DNA of 64,000 bases. Source: Rhizobium sp. GN54. GTDB taxonomy: Bacteria > Pseudomonadota > Alphaproteobacteria > Rhizobiales > Rhizobiaceae. Under the pieces are notes generated by a model. The model worked only from the letters and a program-made list of their open reading frames with translations, did no database searches and was not told the DNA's origin. Positions 44,348 through 53,432 of this stretch are shown here, piece by piece (within the stretch, counting starts at the first letter, position 1; each line of letters starts with the position of its first letter). Both the position numbers and the translations under genes were made by a program. The stretch spans positions 83,796-147,795 of the forward strand of contig NZ_JAJNCZ010000011.1 of NCBI RefSeq assembly GCF_021026345.1, written 5' to 3'.

Positions 44348-47300
44348 GTGAGCAACGATCCCTTCACGCTCGACATGTTCGGTAGTTCTGCACTCTCTTC
44401 AGGGCTTGGCCTTGGCGTCACTGCCTTCGGCGACTTTTCGCCTGCAGCCGCAAATGACGACGATCCGGAACCCACGCCGCCGGCGCCGGCACCTGCCACG
44501 CCGGTCGCTGGCACTCCCATTCGGCGGGTAGGACTTCAGGCAAACTTCTATCTTGAGGGTGATCGCGGCTTACCTCCGTCCTGGAAGGATCGCGCCCGCG
44601 CCAATGTTGCGGCCATCATTGTCGCCAATAACATCTCCAAGCAGGACCGCCCAGCAACCCCCAAGGAGCAAGCGCAGCTGATCCGTTTCACCGGCTTTGG
44701 CGCCGGCGAGTTGGCCAATGGCATGTTCCGTAGGCCGGGCGAGGGCGATTTCCGTAACGGCTGGAACAATCTAGGATCCTCGCTGGAGAACGCAGTCTCC
44801 GAAGCAGACTATGCATCGCTCGCCCGCTGCACGCAGTATGCGCATTTCACGCCAGAGTTCATTATCCTGGCGATCTGGGCCGGCATCCAGAGGTTTGGCT
44901 GGCGCGGCGGCCGCGTGCTGGAACCAGGCATCGGCACGGGCCTGTTCCCCGCGCTGATGCCAGAAGCGTTTCGAAACAGCAGCTACGTCACCGGCGTCGA
45001 GCTCGATCCCGTCACCGCGCGGATCGTCAAGCTGCTGCAGCCGAAGGCCCGGATCATCGAGGGCGACTTTTCCCGCACCGACCTTGCTCCGATCTACGAT
45101 CTCGCCGTCGGCAATCCGCCCTTCTCCGATCGCACCGTCCGCTCAGACCGAAACTATCGGTCGCTCGGCCTGCGCCTGCACGACTACTTCATCGCCCGGT
45201 CTATCGATCTGCTGAAGCCGGGCGCGCTGGCCGCGTTCGTTACTTCCCATGGCACCATGGACAAGGCCGATACGACGGCGCGGGGGCATATCGCCAAGTC
45301 CGCCGACCTGATCGCGGCGGTCCGCCTGCCCGAGGGCAGCTTTCGCCGGGACGCCGGCACTGATGTCGTCGTCGACATCCTGTTCTTCCGCAAGCGCAAG
45401 CCCGGTGAGCCGCAGGGGGATCAGACCTGGCTCGACGTTGACGAGGTTCGCCCCGAAACGGAGGACGAAAGTGCGATCCGCGTCAACAGGTGGTTTGCCC
45501 GGCACCCCGGCTTTGTGCTTGGCACCCATGCGCTGACGTCTGGACCGTTCGGCGAAGTCTATACCTGCTTGCCGCGCGCTGGAGAGGATCTGGAAGCCGC
45601 CCTTGCCACTGCGATCGATCTTCTCCCGGCCGATCTCTATGACGGCGAGCCGACGCCGATCGACATCGATCTGGAGGACGAGCTCGGCGAAATCGTTGAT
45701 CTGCAGCCGAGGGACAGAGCTATCCGCGAGGGCAGCTTCTTCATCGACCGGTCGAAGGGCCTGATGCAGATGCTGGATGGAGCTGCCGTGCCTGTGACGG
45801 TGCGAAAGCGTCATACAGGGGATGGGATCTCGGAAAAGCGTGTCCGGATCATTTCGAAGCTGATCCCGATCCGTGACGCCGTGCGCGAGGTGCTGAAGGC
45901 CCAGGAAACCGACCGGCCATGGCGCGATCTTCAGGTCCGGCTTCGCATAGCCTGGTCGAGTTTCGTGCGCGATTTCGGGCCGATCAACCACACGACCGTC
46001 TCCATCCAGGAGGATGCCGAGACTGGCGAGGTGAAGGAAACCCATCGGCAGCCGAACCTCGCACCTTTCCGCGACGATCCCGACTGCTGGCTGGTCGCCT
46101 CGATCGAGGACTATGATCTGGAGACCGACATGGCGAAGCCAGGTCCGATATTCGCAACCCGCGTGATCGCTCCGCCGGTGTCGCCTGTCATCACCAATGC
46201 GGCTGATGCGCTGGCCGTCGTACTCAACGAGCGCGGCCATGTCGATCTCGATCATATCGCCGAACTCCTGCATCTCGATGCTTCCACCGTTATCGCCGAG
46301 CTCGGCGACGAAGTGTTCCGCGATCCTGCCGATGGATCCTGGCAGACGGCAGATGCCTATCTCTCCGGCACGGTGCGCACCAAGCTCGCCGCAGCACAAG
46401 CGGCAGCCGAGCTCGATACGGCCTATGAGCGCAACGTGCGGACGCTTCAGGATGTGCAGCCGGCCGATCTGCGACCATCGGACATCACCGCCCGTCTCGG
46501 TGCGCCTTGGATCCCAGCCACCGATGTCGTCGCCTTCGTCAAGGAGACGATGGAGGCCGATATCCGCATCCATCATATGCCGGAGCTCGGCTCCTGGACG
46601 GTCGAGGCGCGGCAGCTCGGCTACTCGGCGGCGGGCACATCCGAATGGGGCACGAGCCGGCGGCATGCCGGGGAATTGCTGGCCGATGCGTTGAACAGCC
46701 GGGTCCCGCAGATCTTCGACGTGTTCAAGGACGCCGATGGCGAGCGTCGGGTGCTCAATGTCGTCGATACCGAGGCGGCGCGCGACAAGCTGCAGAGGAT
46801 CAAGCAGGCATTCCAGGACTGGGTCTGGACCGATCCCGATCGCACCGACCGACTGGCGCGGGATTACAACGATCGCTTCAACAACATCGCGCCGCGAAAA
46901 TTCGACGGCTCGCATCTGAAACTTTCCGGCGCCTCAGGCGCCTTTGTTCTTTATGGCCACCAGAAACGCGGCATCTGGCGGATCATCGCCGATGGCTCGA
47001 CCTACCTTGCTCATGCCGTCGGTGCCGGCAAGACCATGACCATGGCGGCAGCGATCATGGAACAGCGCCGTCTCGGCCTAATCGCCAAGGCGATGCTCGT
47101 CGTTCCCGGCCATTGCCTGGCGCAGGCGGCCCGCGAGTTCTTGGCGCTCTATCCGAACGCGCGCATCCTGGTCGCCGACGAGACCAACTTCACCAAGGAC
47201 AAGCGCGCGAGGTTTCTGTCGCGGGCAGCGACCGCGACCTGGGATGCGATCATCATCACCCATTCGGCGTTTCGCTTCATCTCCGTACCATCGGCCTTCG

Positions 47301-49438
47301 AACAACAGATGATCCAGGACGAATTGCAGCTTTACGAGGATTTGCTGACCAAAGTCGACAGCGAGGACCGCGTCTCGCGCAAGCGGCTCGAGCGGCTGAA
47401 GGAAGGCTTGCAGGAGCGGCTACAGGGCCTAGCGACCCGCAAGGACGACCTGCTCACGATCTCGGAGATCGGCGTCGATCAGATCGTCGTCGATGAGGCG
47501 CAGGAGTTCCGGAAATTGTCCTTCGCCACCAATATGTCGACGCTGAAAGGCATCGACCCGAACGGCTCGCAGCGCGCCTGGGATCTCTATGTGAAGTCCC
47601 GCTATATCGAGATGAGGAATCCCGGTCGGTCGCTGGTTCTCGCCTCCGGCACACCGATCACCAACACGCTCGGCGAGATGTTCTCGATCCAGCGCCTGCT
47701 CGGCCATGCTGCCCTTGCCGAACGCGGGCTCCACGAGTTCGATGCCTGGGCCTCCTGCTTCGGTGACACGACGACCGAACTCGAGATCCAGCCATCCGGC
47801 AAATACAAGCCGGTCAGCCGCTTTGCCTCCTTCGTTAATGTGCCGGAACTGATCGCGATGTTCCGCTCGTTCGCCGATGTCGTGATGCCGGAGGATCTCC
47901 GGAAATATGTGAAGGTGCCCAACATCTCGACCGGCCGCCGTCAGATCCTGACGGCCAAGCCGACGGCTCTGTTCAAGACCTATCAGCAGATGCTCGATAC
48001 CAGGATCAAGGCGATCGAGCAGCGCGAAGGTCCCGCCAAGCCGGGCGACGACATCCTGCTCTCGGTCATCACCGATGGACGCCATGCGGCGATCGACCTC
48101 CGTTTCGTCATGCCGGGGACCGACAACGAAGAGGACAACAAGCTCAATCTGCTCGTTCGCAACGCCCACAGGATCTGGCAGGAGACCGGCGAAACCATCT
48201 ATCGTCGCCCCGACGGCAAGGACTTCGACCTGCCGGGCGCCGCACAGATGATCTTCTCCGATCTCGGCACGATCAATGTCGAAAAGTCCCGCGGATTCTC
48301 GGCCTATCGCTTCATTCGCGATGAGCTGATCCGGCTCGGTGTGCCCTCCTCGCAAATCGCCTTCATGCAGGACTACAAGAAGACCGAAGCCAAGCAGCGA
48401 CTGTTCGGCGATATCAAGGCAGGCAAGGTGCGGTTTCTGATCGGTTCGTCAGAGACCATGGGCACCGGCGTTAATGCCCAACTCCGGCTGAAGGCACTCC
48501 ACCATCTCGATGTGCCATGGTTGCCATCGCAGATCGAGCAACGCGAGGGCCGAATCGTCCGCCAGGGCAATCAGCATGACGAGGTCGATATCTTTGCCTA
48601 CGCCACGGAAGGCTCGCTGGACGCCTCTATGTGGCAGAACAATGAGCGCAAGGCGCGATTCATTGCCGCCGCCCTTTCAGGCGACACGTCGATCCGGCGG
48701 CTGGAGGACATCGGCGAAGGAGCTGCCAACCAGTTCGCGATGGCCAAGGCCATCGCCTCCGGCGACGAGCGGCTGATGCAGAAGGCCGGACTGGAGGCCG
48801 ACATCGCGAGGCTTGAACGATTGCGTGCTGCCCACGAAGACGATCAATATGCCGTTCGTCGGCAGATGCGTGATGCAGAGCGAGAGATCGAGGTCTCGAC
48901 CCGGCGTATCGCCGAGATCGGCCAGGATATCGCGCGGCTTAAGCCGACAGGCGGCGAGGCCTTCAGCATGACGGTGCTCGGCGAGAGCCATGCTGAGAGA
49001 AAGGAAGCGGGTCGCGCGCTGATGAAAAAGATCCTGACGCTTCTGCAGTTGCGGCAAGAGGGCGAGGTGCATATGGGGACGATTGGTGGCTTCGACCTTG
49101 TCTATGAGGGTGAGCGCCTCGGCAAAGGCGATGGTTATCGTTATGAGACGCTGCTTCAGCGCACCGGCGCCGATTACGAAATCGATCTGGCGATCACCGT
49201 CACACCGCTCGGCGCCATATCACGCTTGGAACACGCTCTCAGCGGCTTCTATGTGGAACAGAACCAGTATCGCCGGCGGCTTGAAGAGGCCGAGCGGCGA
49301 TTGGTGTCATACCGGTCCCGAGACGGAGGCGCTTTCGCGTTCGCAGACGACCTCAAGGAAAAGCGGCTGAAGTTGGGGGCAATCGAGGCTCAGCTGGCGG
49401 AAGGTCTGGACAACGTGACCGTCGCGGCAGCTGCATAG
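44348..49438 (+). CDS. 1696-aa N6-methyltransferase / superfamily-2 helicase fusion
   Basis: This giant plasmid protein joins a methyltransferase to a helicase. Residues about 185-270 have the SAM site (VLEPGIGTGLFPALM) and the catalytic NPPF of adenine methylases. The helicase has Walker A HAVGAGKTMTMA near 890, DEAQEFRKL near 1049, SGTPITNTLGEMF, and QREGRIVRQGNQ near 1400. A helical tail follows. Proteins of this type are common on large conjugative plasmids and prophages; an antirestriction or replication role is proposed but not settled. The start is GTG with AAGGAG upstream, behind a hairpin at 44285-44315. A strong terminator lies 135 nt after the stop. Confidence 0.9.
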   Translation: MSNDPFTLDMFGSSALSSGLGLGVTAFGDFSPAAANDDDPEPTPPAPAPATPVAGTPIRRVGLQANFYLEGDRGLPPSWKDRARANVAAIIVANNISKQDRPATPKEQAQLIRFTGFGAGELANGMFRRPGEGDFRNGWNNLGSSLENAVSEADYASLARCTQYAHFTPEFIILAIWAGIQRFGWRGGRVLEPGIGTGLFPALMPEAFRNSSYVTGVELDPVTARIVKLLQPKARIIEGDFSRTDLAPIYDLAVGNPPFSDRTVRSDRNYRSLGLRLHDYFIARSIDLLKPGALAAFVTSHGTMDKADTTARGHIAKSADLIAAVRLPEGSFRRDAGTDVVVDILFFRKRKPGEPQGDQTWLDVDEVRPETEDESAIRVNRWFARHPGFVLGTHALTSGPFGEVYTCLPRAGEDLEAALATAIDLLPADLYDGEPTPIDIDLEDELGEIVDLQPRDRAIREGSFFIDRSKGLMQMLDGAAVPVTVRKRHTGDGISEKRVRIISKLIPIRDAVREVLKAQETDRPWRDLQVRLRIAWSSFVRDFGPINHTTVSIQEDAETGEVKETHRQPNLAPFRDDPDCWLVASIEDYDLETDMAKPGPIFATRVIAPPVSPVITNAADALAVVLNERGHVDLDHIAELLHLDASTVIAELGDEVFRDPADGSWQTADAYLSGTVRTKLAAAQAAAELDTAYERNVRTLQDVQPADLRPSDITARLGAPWIPATDVVAFVKETMEADIRIHHMPELGSWTVEARQLGYSAAGTSEWGTSRRHAGELLADALNSRVPQIFDVFKDADGERRVLNVVDTEAARDKLQRIKQAFQDWVWTDPDRTDRLARDYNDRFNNIAPRKFDGSHLKLSGASGAFVLYGHQKRGIWRIIADGSTYLAHAVGAGKTMTMAAAIMEQRRLGLIAKAMLVVPGHCLAQAAREFLALYPNARILVADETNFTKDKRARFLSRAATATWDAIIITHSAFRFISVPSAFEQQMIQDELQLYEDLLTKVDSEDRVSRKRLERLKEGLQERLQGLATRKDDLLTISEIGVDQIVVDEAQEFRKLSFATNMSTLKGIDPNGSQRAWDLYVKSRYIEMRNPGRSLVLASGTPITNTLGEMFSIQRLLGHAALAERGLHEFDAWASCFGDTTTELEIQPSGKYKPVSRFASFVNVPELIAMFRSFADVVMPEDLRKYVKVPNISTGRRQILTAKPTALFKTYQQMLDTRIKAIEQREGPAKPGDDILLSVITDGRHAAIDLRFVMPGTDNEEDNKLNLLVRNAHRIWQETGETIYRRPDGKDFDLPGAAQMIFSDLGTINVEKSRGFSAYRFIRDELIRLGVPSSQIAFMQDYKKTEAKQRLFGDIKAGKVRFLIGSSETMGTGVNAQLRLKALHHLDVPWLPSQIEQREGRIVRQGNQHDEVDIFAYATEGSLDASMWQNNERKARFIAAALSGDTSIRRLEDIGEGAANQFAMAKAIASGDERLMQKAGLEADIARLERLRAAHEDDQYAVRRQMRDAEREIEVSTRRIAEIGQDIARLKPTGGEAFSMTVLGESHAERKEAGRALMKKILTLLQLRQEGEVHMGTIGGFDLVYEGERLGKGDGYRYETLLQRTGADYEIDLAITVTPLGAISRLEHALSGFYVEQNQYRRRLEEAERRLVSYRSRDGGAFAFADDLKEKRLKLGAIEAQLAEGLDNVTVAAAA

Positions 49439-49572
49439 CTGCGTTGCACAATAAATGTTTTCCAGTTGGTCAAAATTCGGGCATAGTGCCTTCAGCTGAT
49501 GCAGATGACGGTCACCTCCCAGTTCCGTCGCAGCAGCTGTTCCCCTCTGGAGGTTTTAGATCTCCACACTTC

Positions 49573-49605
49573 ATGGGCCGCGGTTTTCCGGAGGCCCATT
49601 TTTTT
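49573..49605 (+). terminator. Rho-independent terminator after the methyltransferase-helicase gene
   Basis: ATGGGCC (49573-49579) pairs with GGCCCAT (49593-49599), with CGG/CCG continuing inside, and seven T follow. It ends the rightward transcript; the convergent small gene at 49604-49864 ends on the same site. Confidence 0.85.
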
Positions 49606-49864
49606 ATTCTCCGTTCGCCTCGTTGGACGAATCCGGGAGGTTTATGCCGAAACGACTTATGCGCGGGTCCCGCCGCTCGGCAGATCGAAGCGCAATTATC
49701 GCAAGGTACCGTTCGCGCATGGTCCTCATATCGATTTCTCCGCGAATCCATTCCTCCGAAAGGTCTAGGAAAGCAGGATCCGTGTCGATCGGCACACCAT
49801 GCACCCGTGCCCGGTCAATCGCACGCTTTGCGATGGCTCTCCGGGTCTCGGGATCTGTGCTCAT
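49604..49864 (-). CDS. Small protein resembling VbhA-type antitoxins
   Basis: The 86-aa product has RRAIAKRAIDRARVHGVPID followed by LSEEWIRGEIDMRTMRERYLA, a pattern similar to the helical antitoxin VbhA and to other small antitoxins that end in W..GEI....R. No Fic-type toxin is encoded beside it in this window. The inhibitory Glu-containing motif of true VbhA is not clear. The ATG at 49864 was chosen over 49885. If it is an antitoxin, its partner is elsewhere or lost. Confidence 0.5.
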   Translation of the reverse strand: MSTDPETRRAIAKRAIDRARVHGVPIDTDPAFLDLSEEWIRGEIDMRTMRERYLAIIALRSAERRDPRISRFGINLPDSSNEANGE

Positions 49865-49927
49865 GCGGTTTAGTCCTGCATTCATGATGAACGGCGAGAT
49901 CTATCAGGCGGCAAATTGAATCACGAC

Positions 49928-49956
49928 TTGAAACTGCCTTTCGTCAACAATATCTG
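49928..49956 (+). promoter_or_regulatory. Candidate sigma-70-type promoter of an orphan sRNA
   Basis: TTGAAA (49928-49933), a 17-nt spacer and TATCTG (49951-49956) form a plausible -35/-10 pair with no reading frame behind it; a terminator follows about 80 nt downstream. Confidence 0.45.
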
Positions 49957-49962
49957 AGCATC

Positions 49963-50067
49963 ACTTCCCGATGAGACGATGTCCTGCTCGCTGCAATCGC
50001 CGCGGCGTTTGAGATTGTCCCGGGATACAGAAGAAGGCGCTCCCCTCACGGGTCGAGCGCCTTTTTT
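49963..50067 (+). ncRNA. Candidate small RNA with its own promoter and terminator
   Basis: The interval between the putative promoter and 50067 has no supported reading frame and ends in AAGGCGCTC/GAGCGCCTT (50034-50063) with six T, a strong Rho-independent terminator. The predicted RNA is about 105 nt. The loop of the terminator contains CCCCTC. It does not match the CCTCCTCCC array at 32.3 kb. The exact 5' end is inferred from the promoter. Confidence 0.5.
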
Positions 50068-50156
50068 GTATCGGAGGCGTCCGCTGAGGAGGTGCTGCAT
50101 CTTGACCGCAACCGCTTTGCGGATGAGATCTGCAGCAAAACACATCGCAGGGACAC

Positions 50157-50474
50157 ATGCCATTTTTTCTGGTGACGCAGACATCGCTGGTCGAAGCTCG
50201 AGACGAGCAGGAGGCCGCTCAAACGGGCGTCGACCGCCTTCGCTCCGGAGGACAGGTCACCGTTTCGGTGAAATCGGATGAAACAACGATCACGCACGTC
50301 GTTGTCGCCGCAATGGTCGAGGAGCCCCTCCCGATCTCGCCCCCCGAAGCCGTCAATCCACCGCATTCTGCAATTGCTATCCCAGAAGCGGTTTCTGTCG
50401 CACCGGAAAGCAGGAAACTGATCTTGAAGCGCATGCTCGCCGATGGCCTGGCTCTTCTTGGGCGCCGAACCTAG
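50157..50474 (+). CDS. Small conserved-looking protein, unknown
   Basis: The 105-aa product begins MPFFLVTQTSLVEARDEQEA, then GVDRLRSGGQVTVSVKSDET and a Pro-rich linker before RKLILKRMLADGLALLGRR. The N-terminal half has an alternating strand/helix pattern; the C-terminal helix is basic. AGGGA lies before the ATG. I do not recognise the family, but it looks like a real gene of this plasmid block. Confidence 0.6.
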   Translation: MPFFLVTQTSLVEARDEQEAAQTGVDRLRSGGQVTVSVKSDETTITHVVVAAMVEEPLPISPPEAVNPPHSAIAIPEAVSVAPESRKLILKRMLADGLALLGRRT

Positions 50475-50812
50475 TCCCATCCTCGGAGTATGGCGGCCGC
50501 CGGCATTCTCCGGTCGTCGAGCGGTTGGCACGAACTGAGAAATGAGAATTTGAGAAAAGAGGAAAGCAGCAAGGATGAACCGGTCGCAGATCGGTCCTCC
50601 TGTCGGCGCTAGCGCTCAACCGCCGCCTGCGCCATCCCGGCTGATTGTCCTTCGCAGGGCCGTTAGCCCCGCTTGCCCTTCCCAGCAGGGATGCTCGGCC
50701 GCAGTTGCGGCAGTCCGGCCGCTCGGCGGTCCGGGAGGTGTCTTCGAAGAAAGGAAGACAGGAAGGGCTGGCAAAGCGCCGGTCTGGAACCCTCTAGACA
50801 AGGACAAATCCC
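50475..50812 (+). other. Long GC-rich leader before the ParB-like gene
   Basis: No gene is supported. The sequence can fold extensively: CGCTTGCCCTTCC (about 50679) faces a near-complement GGAAGGGCTGGCAAAGCG (50761-50778), and CCGGCCG/CGGTCCGG lies inside (50720-50740). The layout resembles the leader before the 53433 gene. Confidence 0.4.
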
Positions 50813-52582
50813 ATGCAGATCATGAAAGTTGACCCGCGCGCGCTCAAGGAAAATCCCGACCGGATGCGCCAAACGAAGTCGTCGCCGCAGGCCGATGCGC
50901 TGATGCTGGCGACCATTAAGGCCGTTGGCATCGTCCAGCCACCGGTGGTCGCCCCCGAAACGGATGGCGGAAACGGGTACATCATCGACGCTGGGCATCG
51001 CCGCGTGCGGCTCGCCATTGCCGCCGGACTGGAAGAAATCGAAATCCTCGTCGTGGATGCCGCTAACGATAATCCTCGTTCTTGGGGCGCCATGCGTTCG
51101 ATGGTTGAGAACTCCGCGCGAGAGCCTCTTAACCCGGTCGATCAGTGGCGGGGCATCGAACGTCTCGTTGCTCTCGGCTGGACCGAGGAAGCGATCGCGG
51201 TCGCTCTTGCGCTTCCCGTCCGCCAGATCCGCAAGTTGCGCCTGCTCGCCAATGTCTTGCCTGCGATGCTTGAGCAGATGGCGCTCGGCGACATGCCGTC
51301 CGAGCAACAGCTGCGGATCATCGCGGCCGCGGGGCAGGTGGAGCAGAAGGAGGTCTGGAAGGCGCATAAGCCGAAGAAGGACGACACCGCTCCGTGGTGG
51401 CAGATCGCGTCCGCGCTCACCAAGAAGCGCATGTACGCAAGGGATGCAAGTTTCGGTGACGATCTGGCCCAGGCCTACGGCATCGAATGGGTCGAGGACC
51501 TCTTCGCACCCGCCGACCAGGACGGACGCTATACCACAAATGTCGAGGGGTTCCTCGGCGGCCAACACGAGTGGATGACCAGAAACCTGCCGAAGCGCGG
51601 CGCCATCGTCGAGGTCAACAGCTGGGGCCAGCCGGAGCTGCCGAAGAAGGCAGCCCAAGTCTACGGGAAACCCTCCAAGTCCGATCACACCGCGCTTTAC
51701 CTCGATCGCGACGGCAAGGTCCAGACGTTGCATTACCGCATGCCGGAAGCGGCCAAGCCGAAGGCAACCGGCAGGGAAGGAATCACCGAGAGCGGCGAAG
51801 GTGTCGGTGCAATTGATGTTTCAAAGCCTCGCCCTGATGTCACCCAAAAGGGCCATGACATGATCGGCGATTTCCGCACTGACGCTTTGCACGACGCGCT
51901 TGGCCGCGCGCCGATAGAGGACGACATGCTTATGGCGCTGCTGGTGCTGGCCTTCGCCGGGCAGAACGTCCGTGTCGACTCCGGTGCGGATGGGACCTTC
52001 TACGGCGGCAAGCGCTTTTCGCGCCATGCTGGCTCTCTGTTCGACGAGCATGGCAAGCTCGCCTTCGACCAGGACACGCTTCGTGTTGCCGTTCGCTCCG
52101 TGCTGATCGACGTTCTGTCGTGCCGCCGGGGCATGTCGAACAGCGGCATGGTGTCCCGTATTGCAGGTGAGGCAATCGGCGCCGACGAGTTCTTGCCGAA
52201 CATGGGTTCGGAGGAGTTCCTCCTGTGCCTGTCGCGCCAGGCGCTGGAGGCGTCTTGCGCCGAGGCATCGGTGCAGCCGCGGCCAAAGGTTCGGGAGACC
52301 CGCGCAGCGCTCGTCGAGCATTTCGCGAGCGAGCACTTCGTCCATGCGTCGGCCCGCTTCGCGCCACCTGCCGACGAGTTACTCGATTGGATCCGAGCAA
52401 GCTCCCCCACCGATACCCTTGGCACGGCCTCGCACGACGACGACGGCGGCCAAGCCGACGACCCTGCTGAGGAGCAGGACGGGCAGATCGATGAGGCTGC
52501 GGATCTGGACGATCTACAGGATCCGGATTTGTCTGACGACGGAGAGCACGACGATGACTTCGATCAGCGAGCGGCAGCATGA
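50813..52582 (+). CDS. ParB/RepB-like nuclease-domain protein, no cognate ParA
   Basis: The 589-aa protein has a ParB N-terminal domain (VGIVQPPVVAPE, YIIDAGHRRVRLAIAAGL near residues 40-70) and a helix-turn-helix region (GWTEEAIAVALALPVRQIRKL near 120-150). The rest is much longer than in partition proteins and ends in a very acidic tail (DDLQDPDLSDDGEHDDDFDQ). Such orphan ParB-like proteins are frequent in plasmid transfer regions; a role in DNA binding or early transfer is inferred. It is preceded by a structured leader and overlapped at its 3' end by a possible small gene. Confidence 0.85.
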   Translation: MQIMKVDPRALKENPDRMRQTKSSPQADALMLATIKAVGIVQPPVVAPETDGGNGYIIDAGHRRVRLAIAAGLEEIEILVVDAANDNPRSWGAMRSMVENSAREPLNPVDQWRGIERLVALGWTEEAIAVALALPVRQIRKLRLLANVLPAMLEQMALGDMPSEQQLRIIAAAGQVEQKEVWKAHKPKKDDTAPWWQIASALTKKRMYARDASFGDDLAQAYGIEWVEDLFAPADQDGRYTTNVEGFLGGQHEWMTRNLPKRGAIVEVNSWGQPELPKKAAQVYGKPSKSDHTALYLDRDGKVQTLHYRMPEAAKPKATGREGITESGEGVGAIDVSKPRPDVTQKGHDMIGDFRTDALHDALGRAPIEDDMLMALLVLAFAGQNVRVDSGADGTFYGGKRFSRHAGSLFDEHGKLAFDQDTLRVAVRSVLIDVLSCRRGMSNSGMVSRIAGEAIGADEFLPNMGSEEFLLCLSRQALEASCAEASVQPRPKVRETRAALVEHFASEHFVHASARFAPPADELLDWIRASSPTDTLGTASHDDDGGQADDPAEEQDGQIDEAADLDDLQDPDLSDDGEHDDDFDQRAAA

Positions 52583-52736
52583 CCGCCGCCTGCCAGTCGA
52601 ACATGGCAGCACCCACCCCCGATTTTCGGGGGTAGCGTTCAACTCCAGTGCGGACGGCTTCGTCGTCAATCTCACGCACCATGCTGAAAACGACTGGCCA
52701 TCCTTCTTCATCGGCTGCCGAAGCCGGGGGATGTGA
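52554..52736 (+). CDS. Possible small protein overlapping the ParB-like gene
   Basis: A 60-aa frame from ATG 52554 (GGAGAG 7 nt upstream) reads HGSTHPRFSGVAFNSSADG, FVVNLTHHAENDWPSFFIGC. It overlaps the end of the ParB-like gene by 29 nt. A CCCCCGA/TCGGGGG hairpin (52616-52632) lies inside the frame. Residue use is plausible but no family is known. Confidence 0.35.
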   Translation: MTSISERQHDRRLPVEHGSTHPRFSGVAFNSSADGFVVNLTHHAENDWPSFFIGCRSRGM

Positions 52737-52853
52737 CATGATCGACATTCGCGCTTCGAAACCGCTGGCGAAAGCAATCGGCGCCCGGCGAGAGACCCAG
52801 CGGCATCTGGACGTCTGACCCGGTAGATTACAGCGCGCGCGGGAAGGCAGGCG

Positions 52854-53021
52854 ATGACGATGAAGGCCCGGAGCCGGGCGCGTCGCCGATCAGGTCCACG
52901 TATTTGCCACCAGGAGCTCGTTGACCGCCTCACCTTCGAGCGTTGGATCGAAATCGACATGATCCACCACAGGCTGGCGATGCAAGAAACCGTCATCGGC
53001 GAACTGCAGCATTGCGATTAG
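52854..53021 (+). CDS. Possible 55-aa protein, unknown
   Basis: The frame reads RSRARRRSGPRICHQELVD then RLTFERWIEIDMIHHRLAMQ and a short amphipathic end. Its helical second half looks protein-like. The GGAAGGCAGG before the ATG is an acceptable ribosome-binding site. A 76-codon frame on the opposite strand overlaps it and is the competing call. Confidence 0.4.
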   Translation: MTMKARSRARRRSGPRICHQELVDRLTFERWIEIDMIHHRLAMQETVIGELQHCD

Positions 53022-53156
53022 CGACCTCCGCATCATCCGGCGACATAGGCAGACCCGGATAAGAAGCCGCTGGTGCTGAACATCCGGCTTTGATGTCGTC
53101 GGCATGGTGGGCTTGGCCATAAACTGTTCCTTCCCGCTAGAGCCAGATATCGGGCC

Positions 53157-53394
53157 GTGCCGGACTGCCCTTCTTGTTCGCTGCGGTCTGAACCGGCGGC
53201 CGGGCGTTTCAAGGCCGCTGTCGCGCCGCGGAGCGGCCGATTCAGCCTCACAGCGCGAGAGCAGGCGCGCGGTCTGCTCAGGTCAAAACCTGCTGGCCCG
53301 CAAACCTGCCCTGCTTGTTCAGCCGGACCGGACCTCTGAAGCCGCCCGTCCTTTGCCGGTTCTTGAGTACCCGCATCGAAGGGCAGACCGGCAC
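53157..53394. repeat. Long nested inverted repeat in the leader of the 53433 gene
   Basis: GTGCCGGACTGCCCTTC (53157-53173) is complementary at 16 of 17 positions to GAAGGGCAGACCGGCAC (53378-53394). Inside these arms, GAACCGGC...CGGGCG on the left (about 53188-53208) is matched by CGCCCG...GCCGGTTC on the right (about 53343-53362). The RNA could close into one long branched stem about 40 nt before the start codon. No gene is supported between 53022 and 53432. Confidence 0.6.
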
Positions 53395-53432
53395 AGGCCG
53401 GAACCGCTTCGGTAGCCAAGGAAGGAACTGAT

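Noticed and set aside
45143..46915. 590-codon minus-strand frame
   Set aside because: Antisense to the methyltransferase-helicase gene, whose motifs are clear on the other strand.
52890..53120. 76-codon minus-strand frame starting MAKPTMPTTSKPD
   Set aside because: Competes with the + strand 55-aa frame; runs of Arg/Met and no clear ribosome-binding site, so not listed, though neither call is firm.
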